Positions 9,123 to 18,261 of a stretch of 22,002 nucleotides of DNA are shown here, piece after piece. Within the stretch, counting starts at the first letter, position 1; each line of letters starts with the position of its first letter. Under the pieces are notes generated by a model. It was not told the origin of the DNA. It worked only from the letters and a program-made list of their open reading frames with translations, and did not search any database. The stretch covers positions 1-22,002 of the forward strand of contig CAXNAA020000366.1 of assembly GCA_964200075.2 (NCBI GenBank), written 5' to 3'. The position numbers and the translations under genes are program-made. This stretch comes from Sphacelaria rigidula. Taxonomy: Eukaryota; Phaeophyceae; Sphacelariales.

Positions 9123-12100
9123 GTGAGTATTGTACCGTGGGGAGTACGCATGCCGACGGAACACGTGGAATCAGAGGAGTTGTGCTGATTGTTTTGTAGG
9201 GCACGAGCATCCTGGTGAATCTGACCCTGTCGGCGCCAAGCCGAACAACCATATCGCCTAAAGACATCGGTACAAAGTATACTATAATTGAATATGTTCA
9301 CCACAACACATGCTACTCGTGTAGAGGGGAAACGCACATTTTGTACCGAGAGTGGATATGGATCCCCGTGTTGTTTCATGCCGGTCGTCGTGTGTGGGTG
9401 CTCGCCTCATGTCACAAAGTATGGAAATGTTGCGCATGCAACAAGGGATTTTACAAACTGAGTATATATTTTTTTTCGAGGGTGAGAACCCGGAGAATTC
9501 AAATCTTCGTATCCACACCAAATCTTCGAAATATAGCTCCACTCCTTCACCTACTGGTAGTTATTGACAACTACTACACGCCATACAAATTCGGATCATG
9601 ATAACCAACACGTTGGGGTCCTAGGTGAAGACACAAATTTGGGGAATTTAGATGATCCGATCAGATCGCCGAAATTCCCCAAAAATGTTTTTTCACCTAG
9701 GACCCCAATATTTCGGTTATCGAAATCCAAATTTGTATGGCGTGTAGTATTGTCAATAACTACCAGCGAGTGAAGAGATGAAACCATGCTGTATCTCGAA
9801 GATTTGGCGCGGGTACGAAGATTTTAGTTCTCCGGGTTTCTCATCCTTCATAAAAATCCATCCCCAATTGGTAAAATCCCGTGTTATGTACAGTGTAACA
9901 CACCCCTACAGTCGCGTTGTACGTAATGATGGCTATGGCTCTTTCAGACCAGTACTGCCCCGCGGGTAGTTGGATGGCTTTCGCGCTCGCCAAGGCCTGT
10001 AGTGTTCTAAACGTGGCATTCGTCAGGTAGTAGCTGAAAGTTATCCACACACAAGTCCTGCAGTTCGTCGCAGGCAGGACTGGTGAAATTGTGCTGTACT
10101 CTACCAACTACACATCCAGCTCTCGCCGCGCTTTACGCGACTACTGCTGTTGCACGATTCATGTAAAGATGACCATATTGTACATGATAGGGTACTGCAT
10201 GGCGACATGCCCCAACCCCCGCCATAGCCGCGCATGAATAGCAGGATGTACAACCGGCCGTGGACAACATGCCCAAGAATAGGAAGTACTGCCATACATA
10301 TGTAAACATCAGAGACTCTGATCGGCAGAATAACCAGGGGTGCATACCGATAGAAGTATAATCGACAGAATAACCGGGGGTGCCCGTAGACTCGAACCGG
10401 AGGCACACCTCTCCCCTTCTGGGATAAAGGTTTAGCACGACAGTAATGAAGCAATCCAGGGTTCAAATCACGGTCTCATGTGGGAGGGGTTGGAGTCAGG
10501 GAAAAGTTTGTGTTTGTGCGAGCAAATGATGTGTGTATTATAGTCCGTACGCGCTGCACTGGGCTATTGGACCACCTTTAATTTCGTGTGAGAAACATGA
10601 ATGGCAGCTTCTACATTGAATTCTGCTTTCAACTTCGCCTTAGCCACACAGCCGATCGCCCCGGCAATTCAGTTTGTAATCTTTAAAACCTTTTGACGGT
10701 GAGATCGTGACTACGATCCTCGGTGATGTCACACAGGTGTTTGTTTTTCACAATATGCCCAGAAGTGCAAATTTCGCGAGAAAGCAATTTTCGACTGAAC
10801 TATCGAATGAAAAGGGCGGTCGAACCCTTCTCGCGATAAAACATAAGGTGGCACCGCGAAAGAAAGATCACAGCGTCCCCTTTTCCCTAAAAGCGCACAG
10901 GTTCAGCAGATGATTGTAACTAAACGCTTTATACGTAATGAAATGTGGTACGAATGATCAACTGCTGTTGGATAGCCACACTTCATAGGCACGCCAAAAA
11001 TCATGAACCATACCTGCGACTTGATGCGGAGGCACAGCCCTCCTGCCCCCCCACGGCATCACCCCTTCCCTGAGGGTTGGCGTCGGTTGACAACGATGCT
11101 GTAAAACACGCCGCTCACTGCGTAAGCTAGGCAATCAGGGCACCGGGGCGTTTTTCGCTTGCGTCTCTGCGGTTACCATAGTGTTGGTCGAGCTAGATCA
11201 TATTCAGCGGGGTGGGGAACCTAAATCCCGCGTAAAGGGGATGATATTACTGCGTAGAATTCAAATGGTGAGACACCCCATGAGGCACTGTAACCCGTCG
11301 CTGCCTCGGGAAGTGGCGATACCAGAAAATGAAGCAACTCATTCGAGGCTGTCATCCACATGCAAGAAAATCGGTACGGTTCGGGCCGAACATTCTTAGC
11401 AGGATGCAGCGCATCCTTCATGCGACTCGCCGAATAAATCACGGCGCTTTGCGCTTGGTGATTGAGCGCGAACCTGGTCCGGTGAGAACCCGGCATGCTC
11501 CGTCCCGGCTTCGTAGGGGTTCGAGATCAATGTTCTTATGACTATGGCATGTAGAATCATGAGTACACCCCTCCCTCCCCACGGCAGGAGAGGGGGGGTG
11601 ATTTTCACCCTTTGGGCACTCGAAAGTTGAGTTTAAGAAAAACCGCACCAAGTCTATATTCGGTACCTCGGTTGGTTTATATGTATTTCGCGTCTCTTTG
11701 CATAGTACCGTGCACCCTCTACTTCTATTACGCAAAACCGACCACCCTGCCCAGTAGCACCGTGTCGTACTGGCTGTGTGGATCACAACACGCGAAGTCG
11801 ACAAGGATACCGGTAGGTGTCGCAAAATATACGGCCCCAACGCCTGGCGGGTTCATGACGATTGCCTGTGAAGATAGCAAGTCGGCACTATATGGCACTA
11901 CGTGAAAAACCTCCATAAGAACACTCTTCGAAAGGTTGAACTACATAACGAGCCCATACCCATGGTCTCGGTTCCAACTGTACAGTTAGTTTCGCGAGGT
12001 AGCAACCAGCTAGACATCCGGATGAGGTCTGGTGTGTGCGCGGAAGATTTCGTCAGGCTGCAGAAAGATGCGGTGGAGATGTTGTTGGTTCTGTGATGCT

Positions 12101-15100
12101 CTGCAGTGCGGTGGCGTGGTGGGTAAATTTTGAGTAGTGGGACCCATTCCGTTCTCGGACTGAAGGAGGCCTCATGCGCAGCCCTTGTTGCCCGTGGAAG
12201 TGTATTAGTCCGTAGGCGCGCCCGAAAGTTCGTGAAAGTCGACTCCCCGTGCTGATGCCCACGCCGTGGTCGACCTTCCGTCGCGTAAGAATTGGATTTC
12301 GATCGATTTCAGAGGAGGCCGGAAGAAGCACGTACCTTTGTTTTGCCGATACCCACTTGTGGCTGAAAAGGGCGTGGGTCGACCCATTCTCGTCTATGCC
12401 CCTAGTATGTACTTTGTGAGCTCACTTCATCGCATAAAAATGGAAACTTTCACGCCGTTTTCTGAAGTTCGAGACTCTGAAACTTTGCGCACATGTTCTT
12501 TGGTTCATTGTGAAAGTTCTGATGTATGGGGTATTGCGATTGTTTTCACGGGTTCACGGGGTCCCAGAAGCGCATGTGATCCCTCATGATCCTTGGATCC
12601 CCGATAGCCGGTGAAACAAAATCAAAAGACACCATCCTTCGAAACTTTCATCATGACCCATGCTATACGCATTTCAGAGTTTATCTCGAGAAATCGGCGT
12701 GAAGTTTTGCGGATGAATGAGTTTTGGGCGGTGAACGTGAACAATCCTGTACTCGCATCTTCACGCTTTCAACGACGGAACCAAATTCTGCTCGAAATAA
12801 TCTGCATATGTCGCGACGCGGCGGCATTTGTTTTTCTTCCACACTTCCAGCACCTTTCCTTCCCCGGAATGAGTCCGTGGTCCCACGGGATCAACCCGTT
12901 TCCCCCCCGGTATGCACCGGTAGCCTATAGCTAGACTGGTCCGGCGAAACCCGGCGTGCTCCATCCCGGCTTTGTAGGGTCGGGCCTCCTATGGGGTTGG
13001 CGTCGGTTGGCAATGGCGCTGCAAAACACGCAACTCACTGCGCAAGCTAGGCAACCAGGTTACCGATGTTTTTGCGCACTTACGTTCTTTCGCGGTAACC
13101 ATGATGATGGCCCAGCTAGATCGTATTGTGCGGGGTAGGAGAACCTCGATTCCGCGCAAAGGGGATGATTGTACCACGAAGTGTTTGAATGGGTGAGTGT
13201 CTCTGGAATTGGCGACACCAGAAAATGAAGCAACTCATTGTAGGCTGTTATCCACATGTAAGATAATCAGTGCGCTTCGGGCCGAACAATCTTAGCTAGA
13301 TGCAGCTCACCCCTCATGCGACCCGCCGAACACACCACCGCGCTCTTGATGATTGGTTGCGAGCCTGGTCCGGCGAATAGCCGGCGTGCTCCATCCCGGC
13401 TTCGTAGGGATGCGAGATCAACGGTCGTATGACTACGGCATGCAAGATCATGAATACACCCCCCTCCCCCGTATGCACCTAACGCTTTGGTATCACGGAT
13501 GGAATCAGCATTGTCGCGCTTCATCCACTTTCGTCAAACAAGATTTTTTTCGCTACTCACGTCCTTACACTTGATAACGGCAGGAGTCGAACTCACATTA
13601 TTTCGCCCTAACTGATCCCAGTTGTACAATCTGAACTACCGGGGCGGGGCGGCAGCATGTACATGTCGTAGCAATATCTGTTCCGACCGTGGGATGGAGA
13701 AGACGAACCTGAGAGAGTCCGTTCTCTCGCACCCTGTCCAATCTTGCGACCCTAGGTATCCTCATGCGCCACCCACAAGGAGTGCCATGGCACGATGTCA
13801 GGGTGCAAGGGGGCGAACGAGCTGTTCTGACCTCCTTCTTGCTCATCCACCACGAACAACGTTTTTCGGCGGCATATACAACCTCATCATAGGACCTCCA
13901 CAAGCATGTCATCCAACGATTCGTGCAATGTTACATCAGTGCACATGCACAGCCCATCGCATCTTTGCCGTGCTGGATTTCATCTCAAACTGTTTCAAAC
14001 CTGTGACATCCCCGTGCATGAATAGTATTGTAAGTCACATCTCTTCTCCGCGCCCGACCGCCGCCCGACTGGGACCGGTTGTGTCGGGGCAAGCTGTCTC
14101 GATCCCGCAACCTTACGACACAACCATACATGTAGAGGAAAGTAAGATGACCTACAGACCGGTCTGTGTACTGTGTCGCCGATGATGAAACGCACAGACT
14201 AGCCGGTAGGCCGTGTCAACGGTGCTGCACTCGAAGTTAAACCCTGCAGGCGGATTTACCCCGTACGGAGACCCAGAGTTGAGACACTGCCACAGAAACA
14301 TGCCGGTGGAGATGAGACCTGTGTGAGTAACCGCCAGACTTGTGATTGCGACTGGATGCTTCGGGGAACGTTTAATGTGCGATAGTCAATCTATTAGTAA
14401 ATCAATACTTTACTCAGCTTCAGGTATTGATTTTCTTATCCCACACCGACTGAACCTACTGCGTGTAATCGTGTCTTAATGTGGAGAAGGCTCTCAGCAC
14501 CTGCACAGCAGTAGAGTTACAAAATCAGCGGGTGCTCGCGGGGACCCATTATCTCGCTGAACCAGCGGTACATATATTATTGAATTCCCGCCAAATCTAT
14601 GTATCCACCTATTTAACCACCACTGCAACCGTCGGGAGCAACAGCATTTCTGTGCACTCCGCCTCAGCCCTAGTTTTAGTCGCACGGATGTTTCTCCTTG
14701 CTCGCCCTGTAGGAACCGAAGCGAGAACTACGAGTTTTTTCAGGCTGTCTCCCACTTCACGCAAGACACATCAACCTGCACGCGGGCTACTTGCGATGAA
14801 GCCAAAAAGATCTACAACCTTTACGTGTCGGATGCAGCTCCGTTGAGGGTATCTCTTGGAGAAAACATATCCGCACAAATCAAGCAGGTGAACATCCAAA
14901 CTCGACATCGGTGTTGTGCCATATGTTGAGAATGTATGTATATATATATGTGTGAGTATATATTCCTCTCCATTTTTTTATACTACTCTGGCCTTCGAAT
15001 GTAGCAGTAACAAGCTTGTGGCGTAACACGCAAGGTTTCCAACCGCGTTTCTACGGTGCCGACATAGTCCTGCTCGCTAGGTCGATATGGGTCGGCAGAA

Positions 15101-15141
15101 CAGTAGTCTACCGACAGCGTTTGGAAATAGTGTTCGGTGCT

Positions 15142-15186
<45 letters not shown>

Positions 15187-17155
15187 CCTGTCTCTATCTT
15201 TGTCTGTCTGTCCTTCTCAATGCCGCTGAGAAACGTATATTTTCCCATCAATTGCAACGGAACGCCAGACCTTTGATACAGGAGAGGTTCCGAAGCAAAC
15301 CTTCGACGCAGCAAAGGAGGAAGTCGTTAAGCTCATGGAGAAAGAGTCTCTCCAGGACTTCCTTACTTCGGATCTGTACTCCAACTTACAGCGAAGAATC
15401 CATGCAGGAGAGCTGGAAGCCTTGATACAGGAAGACATTGACACTGTTAGGGACATCATGTCGAAAGAGGCAAGACGTGGCGTAATGTATCCATTTCAGT
15501 AACCTGCGTCCGCATCGGGGGTTGCGCGCGGGGGGTGGGGGTATGCTCGCTTGCTTTGACTTGTTGACGAGTCGAAGCTGATACGTATCCTGACAGATGA
15601 AGCACTGGGAAAGATCCTTGCAGTAAAGAACGTGGGCGCATGCTCAAAGTCGCCAACTAGGCGCAACAGTACATGGGTGTCCCCTGTACAAGGGTAGGAG
15701 CAAGATATCCTCAAGAGGACTGACCTACCGTGCACGATATGGACGGGGACGTGTTTGGTGTGTGTAAGCGGATGTGGGGCTAGATAATTTTCCGAGCGTT
15801 TCGGGACGCTTGGTGTTGTAGCTCCGGCACAGTGCAATGCTTGTCTGAAAAGAACTGGCAAACTCGGAAGGAGCGATCAGGGTTTTGAACCCGATATTGC
15901 AGCACATGGAAAATGGCGCACCTTCCTGCGAAGTCCACGTACAAGTAGCTGGCCATCAGCTACCTATCCGAGTTTCTCTCTTCTTACGCATAACGCGACA
16001 AGAACATACCGAAAATTAGTTTCCTACTGCTCACCCCTGTCCCTATTCATACCCACGCGCGCGCGATTTTACTCTCTCGCAGTTGATAGAGTTTTTGGGA
16101 GACCCAGACCTGAAGACGGTTCTTTCCTCTCAGATGGGGATTGATTGGTTCCGGAAGTACCTCGTCACAGAATTTGCAGAAGAGGGGCTAGATCTTTGGA
16201 AGGTCGTTCACGACATGCTGATGCCAGAATCCTCGTCATCCTCCGAGAGGAGGTCGGGCAGCGGTAAGGAACACGGCGTGGTGGGTTCGGCGGCGGCGGA
16301 AGAAGCCTACGCAACACCGGAGGCGACGGCGGCGCTGACGGCGGCGCTGGCAACACCCGAAGGCGAAGAAGCGGGGAGTGGAGATGGGGGGGGCGGAGAC
16401 GGGGGGAGCAGAGAGGGTGGTGGCAACGGAGAGGGGTGGGGGGATCAATATGATATTCGAAAGAGCGGGCAGGAGATATACACACGATTCATCAAGAGCG
16501 GTTGTGGAGCGGAGTGCAACTTACCGGGGACTGTCGTTCGAAAGGTATTACAGCACCACGAGAATATTTCGTTCCATTCAAGTGGTCCGGGATTGTGTGT
16601 ATTTCCCCGCTCCTCCACATTGATAGCATATGCGCATGGGTTTCCCCTAGCCCGACGTAGTCATTTTCCATTATAATGCGGGAGATGAATATAATATGAT
16701 GATCATGTAATTCGCCCTGTACTTGAGAAGGTTGTGGCGGCGCTAGACGACCCGGAGAGCAGCCCTGAAGCTATTCGGAAAGCATTCGAGCAGGTAGAAG
16801 TGGAGATTTTCAAGCTACTTGCTTACGACCCGTTTCTTCGTTTCAAAAGGCAAGTCACTCGGTGCGGGGGGACCTGAACACAGTTGGATGTGTGCGTACT
16901 GGTACTGACCCAAGGATACCCCCAAGTATTCATCCAAAGCAGCTTTAAGGAATACGTTCTTAGTGTGGTACAATAAATGACCACGCATGACACTTTCACG
17001 CCTGATATTTCTTTCACAACAGCGCGATTTTTTTTGCAAACTACGGAGGCCACGCCGGTGATCATTTTGTCTTTGAAACGGCTTCGTCGAGAATTTTCGA
17101 TACATTCGACCTTTTGGCAGCCCAGGCCCCCTGTTATGGAGACAAGCATGGTTGA
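8875..17155 (+). CDS. Tandem RGS-domain protein (regulator of G-protein signalling)
   Basis: Proposed join 8875-9122, 14713-14887, 15269-15469, 16083-16544, 16731-16849, 17023-17155: 445 residues plus stop. RGS domains bind activated G-alpha subunits and usually speed GTP hydrolysis. RGS-1 spans about residues 61-178, built across three exons: SENYEFFQAVSHF, AKKIYNLYVSDAAP, FDAAKEEVVKLMEKES and DFLTSDLY are in canonical order. RGS-2 spans about 209-402: WFRKYLVTEFAEEGLDLW, a 77-residue Ser/Ala/Gly/Glu-rich insert, EIYTRFIKSG, CNLPGTV, AFEQVEVEIFKLL and DPFLRFKS. The protein begins Met-Gly-Asn, allowing N-myristoylation, followed by a Gly-rich linker; I see no membrane-spanning segment in the modelled protein. 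Phases agree at every junction. Two introns use, or probably use, GC donors. The start at 8875 could be internal if upstream exons exist; some stramenopile RGS proteins are fused to receptor-like domains. Confidence 0.82.
9430..9895. repeat. Long inverted repeat (foldback/MITE-like), element 1
   Basis: The two arms of about 230 bp meet at about 9660/9661. Pairs easily seen: GGGGTCCTAGGTGAA (9614) with TTCACCTAGGACCCC (about 9691); GCCATACAAATT (about 9581) with AATTTGTATGGC; and CACTCCTTCAC..GGTAGTTATTGACAA with TTGTCAATAACTACC..GTGAAG (about 9749-9775). Weaker pairing continues outward to GGGATTTTAC (about 9445) and GTAAAATCCC (9871). No transposase is present, so it would be non-autonomous. 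I could not fix a target-site duplication. Confidence 0.85.
11072..11580 (+). repeat. Interspersed repeat family, copy 2
   Basis: This is the most complete copy, from GAGGGTTGGCGTCGG to the C-rich tail. CCCCACGGCA occurs just before it (11049-11058, 13 bp upstream of the recognisable start) and again directly after it (11577-11586), which could be a target-site duplication or a unit-boundary motif. Confidence 0.8.
12415..12745. repeat. Decayed inverted repeat (foldback-like), element 2
   Basis: The arms are centred near 12580. Pairs: CGGGGTCC (12557) with GGATCCCCG (12595); GTGAAAGTT (about 12510) with AACTTTCAT (about 12645); CTTTCACGCCG (about 12445) with CGGCGTGAAG (about 12694); and GACTCTGAAA with TTTCAGAGTTT. 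Pairing is clearly present but interrupted by mismatches and gaps, indicating an old copy. Weak symmetry may continue further out on both sides. Confidence 0.65.
12992..13470 (+). repeat. Interspersed repeat family, copy 3
   Basis: Same order and orientation as copy 2, with an internal deletion of about 30 bases near 13195. Immediately upstream, 12938-12978 is a fragment of the 3' part of another copy (GGTCCGGCGAAACCCGGCG..CATCCCGGCT), so two units once lay head to tail here. Confidence 0.8.
13572..13645 (-). ncRNA. tRNA-like Pol III promoter pair (possible SINE head or tRNA pseudogene)
   Basis: On the minus strand an A-box-like TAGTTCAGATTG is followed 33 bases later by a B-box-like AGTTCGACTCC. 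Acceptor and T-arm stems do not pair properly, so it is not a functional tRNA. A tRNA-derived SINE start or tRNA relic is possible; chance is not excluded. Confidence 0.3.
14713..14887 (+). CDS. Tandem RGS gene, exon 2
   Basis: The acceptor CCTGTAG ends at 14712 and the donor is CAG|GTGAAC at 14887/14888, phase 0. It encodes residues 84-141, the middle of RGS-1: SENYEFFQAV, the AKKIYNLYVS helix, and APLRVSLGENI. The match to the RGS pattern '(E)EN..FW.....F ... A..IY..F(I/V)S..AP..VN(I/L)' is unmistakable. Confidence 0.85.
15145..15184 (+). repeat. (TC)20 microsatellite upstream of a splice acceptor
   Basis: An uninterrupted TC dinucleotide tract of 40 bases, extended by further pyrimidines to about 15218, ends about 85 bases before the acceptor at 15268. 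It supplies an unusually long pyrimidine tract for the third RGS exon. Confidence 0.95.
15269..15469 (+). CDS. Tandem RGS gene, exon 3
   Basis: The acceptor CGCCAG at 15268 keeps phase 0; the nearby ACAG at 15281 would give the wrong frame. It encodes TFDAAKEEVVKLMEKES and DFLTSDLY, the end of RGS-1, then a charged linker (ALIQEDIDTVRDIMSKE). The frame stays open to TAA at 15500. A GC donor (GAG|GCAAGA at 15469/15470) or a weak GT donor (GGC|GTAATG at 15481/15482) both join in frame to the second RGS domain. If neither is used, a single-RGS protein ends at 15502. Confidence 0.75.
16083..16544 (+). CDS. Tandem RGS gene, exon 4
   Basis: The acceptor is CTCTCGCAG at 16082 and the donor AAG|GTATTA at 16544/16545, both phase 0. 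It encodes residues 209-362: the first half of RGS-2, a 77-residue low-complexity insert (about 254-330), then EIYTRFIKSG and CNLPGTV. The insert is GC- and G-rich at the DNA level. Confidence 0.85.
16731..16849 (+). CDS. Tandem RGS gene, exon 5
   Basis: The acceptor GAGAAG ends at 16730. The exon ends AAAAG|GCAAGT at 16849/16850, a perfect GC-type donor, phase 2. It encodes the last RGS-2 helices (AFEQVEVEIFKLL and DPFLRFK). Joining to 17023 produces RFKS, the canonical RGS ending, which favours the GC donor over GT at 16854. Confidence 0.78.
17023..17155 (+). CDS. Tandem RGS gene, terminal exon
   Basis: The acceptor CACAACAG ends at 17022 after a pyrimidine-rich stretch. The first base completes Ser402, followed by 43 codons (including IFFANYGG and IFDTFDLLAAQ) and TGA at 17153-17155. 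The tail has no recognised domain. Confidence 0.72.
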
Positions 17156-17805
17156 AAGGCTCTACCGCCTAAAGATGCTACGCTCCTTCACCACCGATGG
17201 ACATGTATTACATGGATTGACCCGTAGTTTCCGTCGGTGGCCAACCCACTAAGTTTTCATCGATATGCGTACATCAACATTCGATACGTAAATGCCCGAG
17301 TGCCGCCTGCGTCTGCTGCATTGTCTGCGATGGCCTTGAAACCTCTATATATTGGCATATGGCTCACGCACTGACTGCGGTGGCAGTGTGTAACGTACAG
17401 TAAGTAGCAAGCGCGGAACTCACGCTCGCGGGGCAGCAGCATCGAGCTTGCCTACAACCTGTGTACTTTTGCAGAAAGCATCTCGTACCTGACTTCACGG
17501 TAGGTACTATAGGGGGACATAGTGTGCGAACCACAGAGATAAAACGTGTCATCGGGGGATCTAATTCGCAGCATACGCTCTACCGTGTGACGGTACCACT
17601 GCCGCATATAAAAACAAAACAGACAATGAGAATGTGGGGGCGCATTTCGCACGGGATCGAAGGGGACGAACCATTGTAGCTAGCCTTACACTCCTTTCTA
17701 CATCCGAAATTAGACAGCACACACGAAGCATCAACAATAACGGGCTCGTGAAACAGGTTGAACATCACAAGTGTGTATGCATGATATAATGCTATTCAAA
17801 ACATA

Positions 17806-18261
17806 CTTCCTCTGCCCCATAGTAAAGGTACATAAGGTTGTACGGGCTCTCAACGATGTCCGATCGTTTTCTTTTTTTCAATGAACTCTACGGTTTATTT
17901 TGGGCTGAGAAAATGTCTTTAAAACTTGCAGCTCGTGCTCGAACCATGCCGCCGAACGGCTGCAAAAAAGTAGTCGGCCCAAAAATGGCCGTTTTTGTCC
18001 CTTTCCGAGGGGAAAAAAAAGAGTCGTTTTTTTTTTAATCTCTCCCGCCTCCACTGGGGTTTGCTGCCAGGAAATCCTACGCGATTAAAAAAAAAAAAAC
18101 GACACTTTTTTTTCCCTCGGAAAGGGGCGAAAAACGGCCATTTTCGGGCCGACTACTTTTTTTGCAGCCGTTTGGCGGCATGGTTCAAGCACGAGCTGCA
18201 AATTTTAAACACATTTTCTTGACCCTAGATTTAGGTACCTTTACTCATGGGACAGAGGAAG
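17806..18261. repeat. Long inverted repeat (foldback/MITE-like), element 3
   Basis: The ends pair as CTTCCTCTG (17806) with CAGAGGAAG (18253-18261), followed by GTAAAGGTAC and GTACCTTTAC. The main arms pair TTGCAGCTCGTGCT and GCCGCC (about 17927) with AGCACGAGCTGCAA (about 18188), and continue through CTTTTTTGCAGCC, GGCCGACTA, GGCCGTTTTT and CCGAGGG to homopolymer tracts at the loop (about 18040-18088). The left arm has about 60 extra bases (17835-17900). A related sequence, AACATAC-TTCC with an upstream ATAAT, occurs just outside both ends (17786 and 18297), as an imperfect direct repeat. Confidence 0.85.

Larger units (their letters stand above)
9123..14712 (+). other. 5.6-kb first intron of the tandem RGS gene
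   Basis: The intron contains two foldback elements, two copies of the roughly 500-bp repeat and a tRNA-like promoter pair. No open frame inside resembles a known protein. The longest (13622-14185 plus, 187 codons) has no recognisable motif, and its composition does not stand out. A short imperfect direct repeat of the AGAATAACC(A/G)GGGGTGC type occurs near 10327 and 10370. Confidence 0.6.

Noticed and set aside
10380-10466. B-box-like GGTTCGAGTC on the minus strand
   Set aside because: There is no A box at suitable spacing, and the T stem pairs poorly.
13622-14185. 187-codon plus-strand open frame
   Set aside because: It lies in the large RGS intron, has no motif or protein-like composition, and overlaps a tRNA-like relic on the other strand.
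14400-14432. Short AATCAATAC/GTATTGATT hairpin
   Set aside because: A 9-bp stem in AT-rich intron sequence is easily produced by chance.
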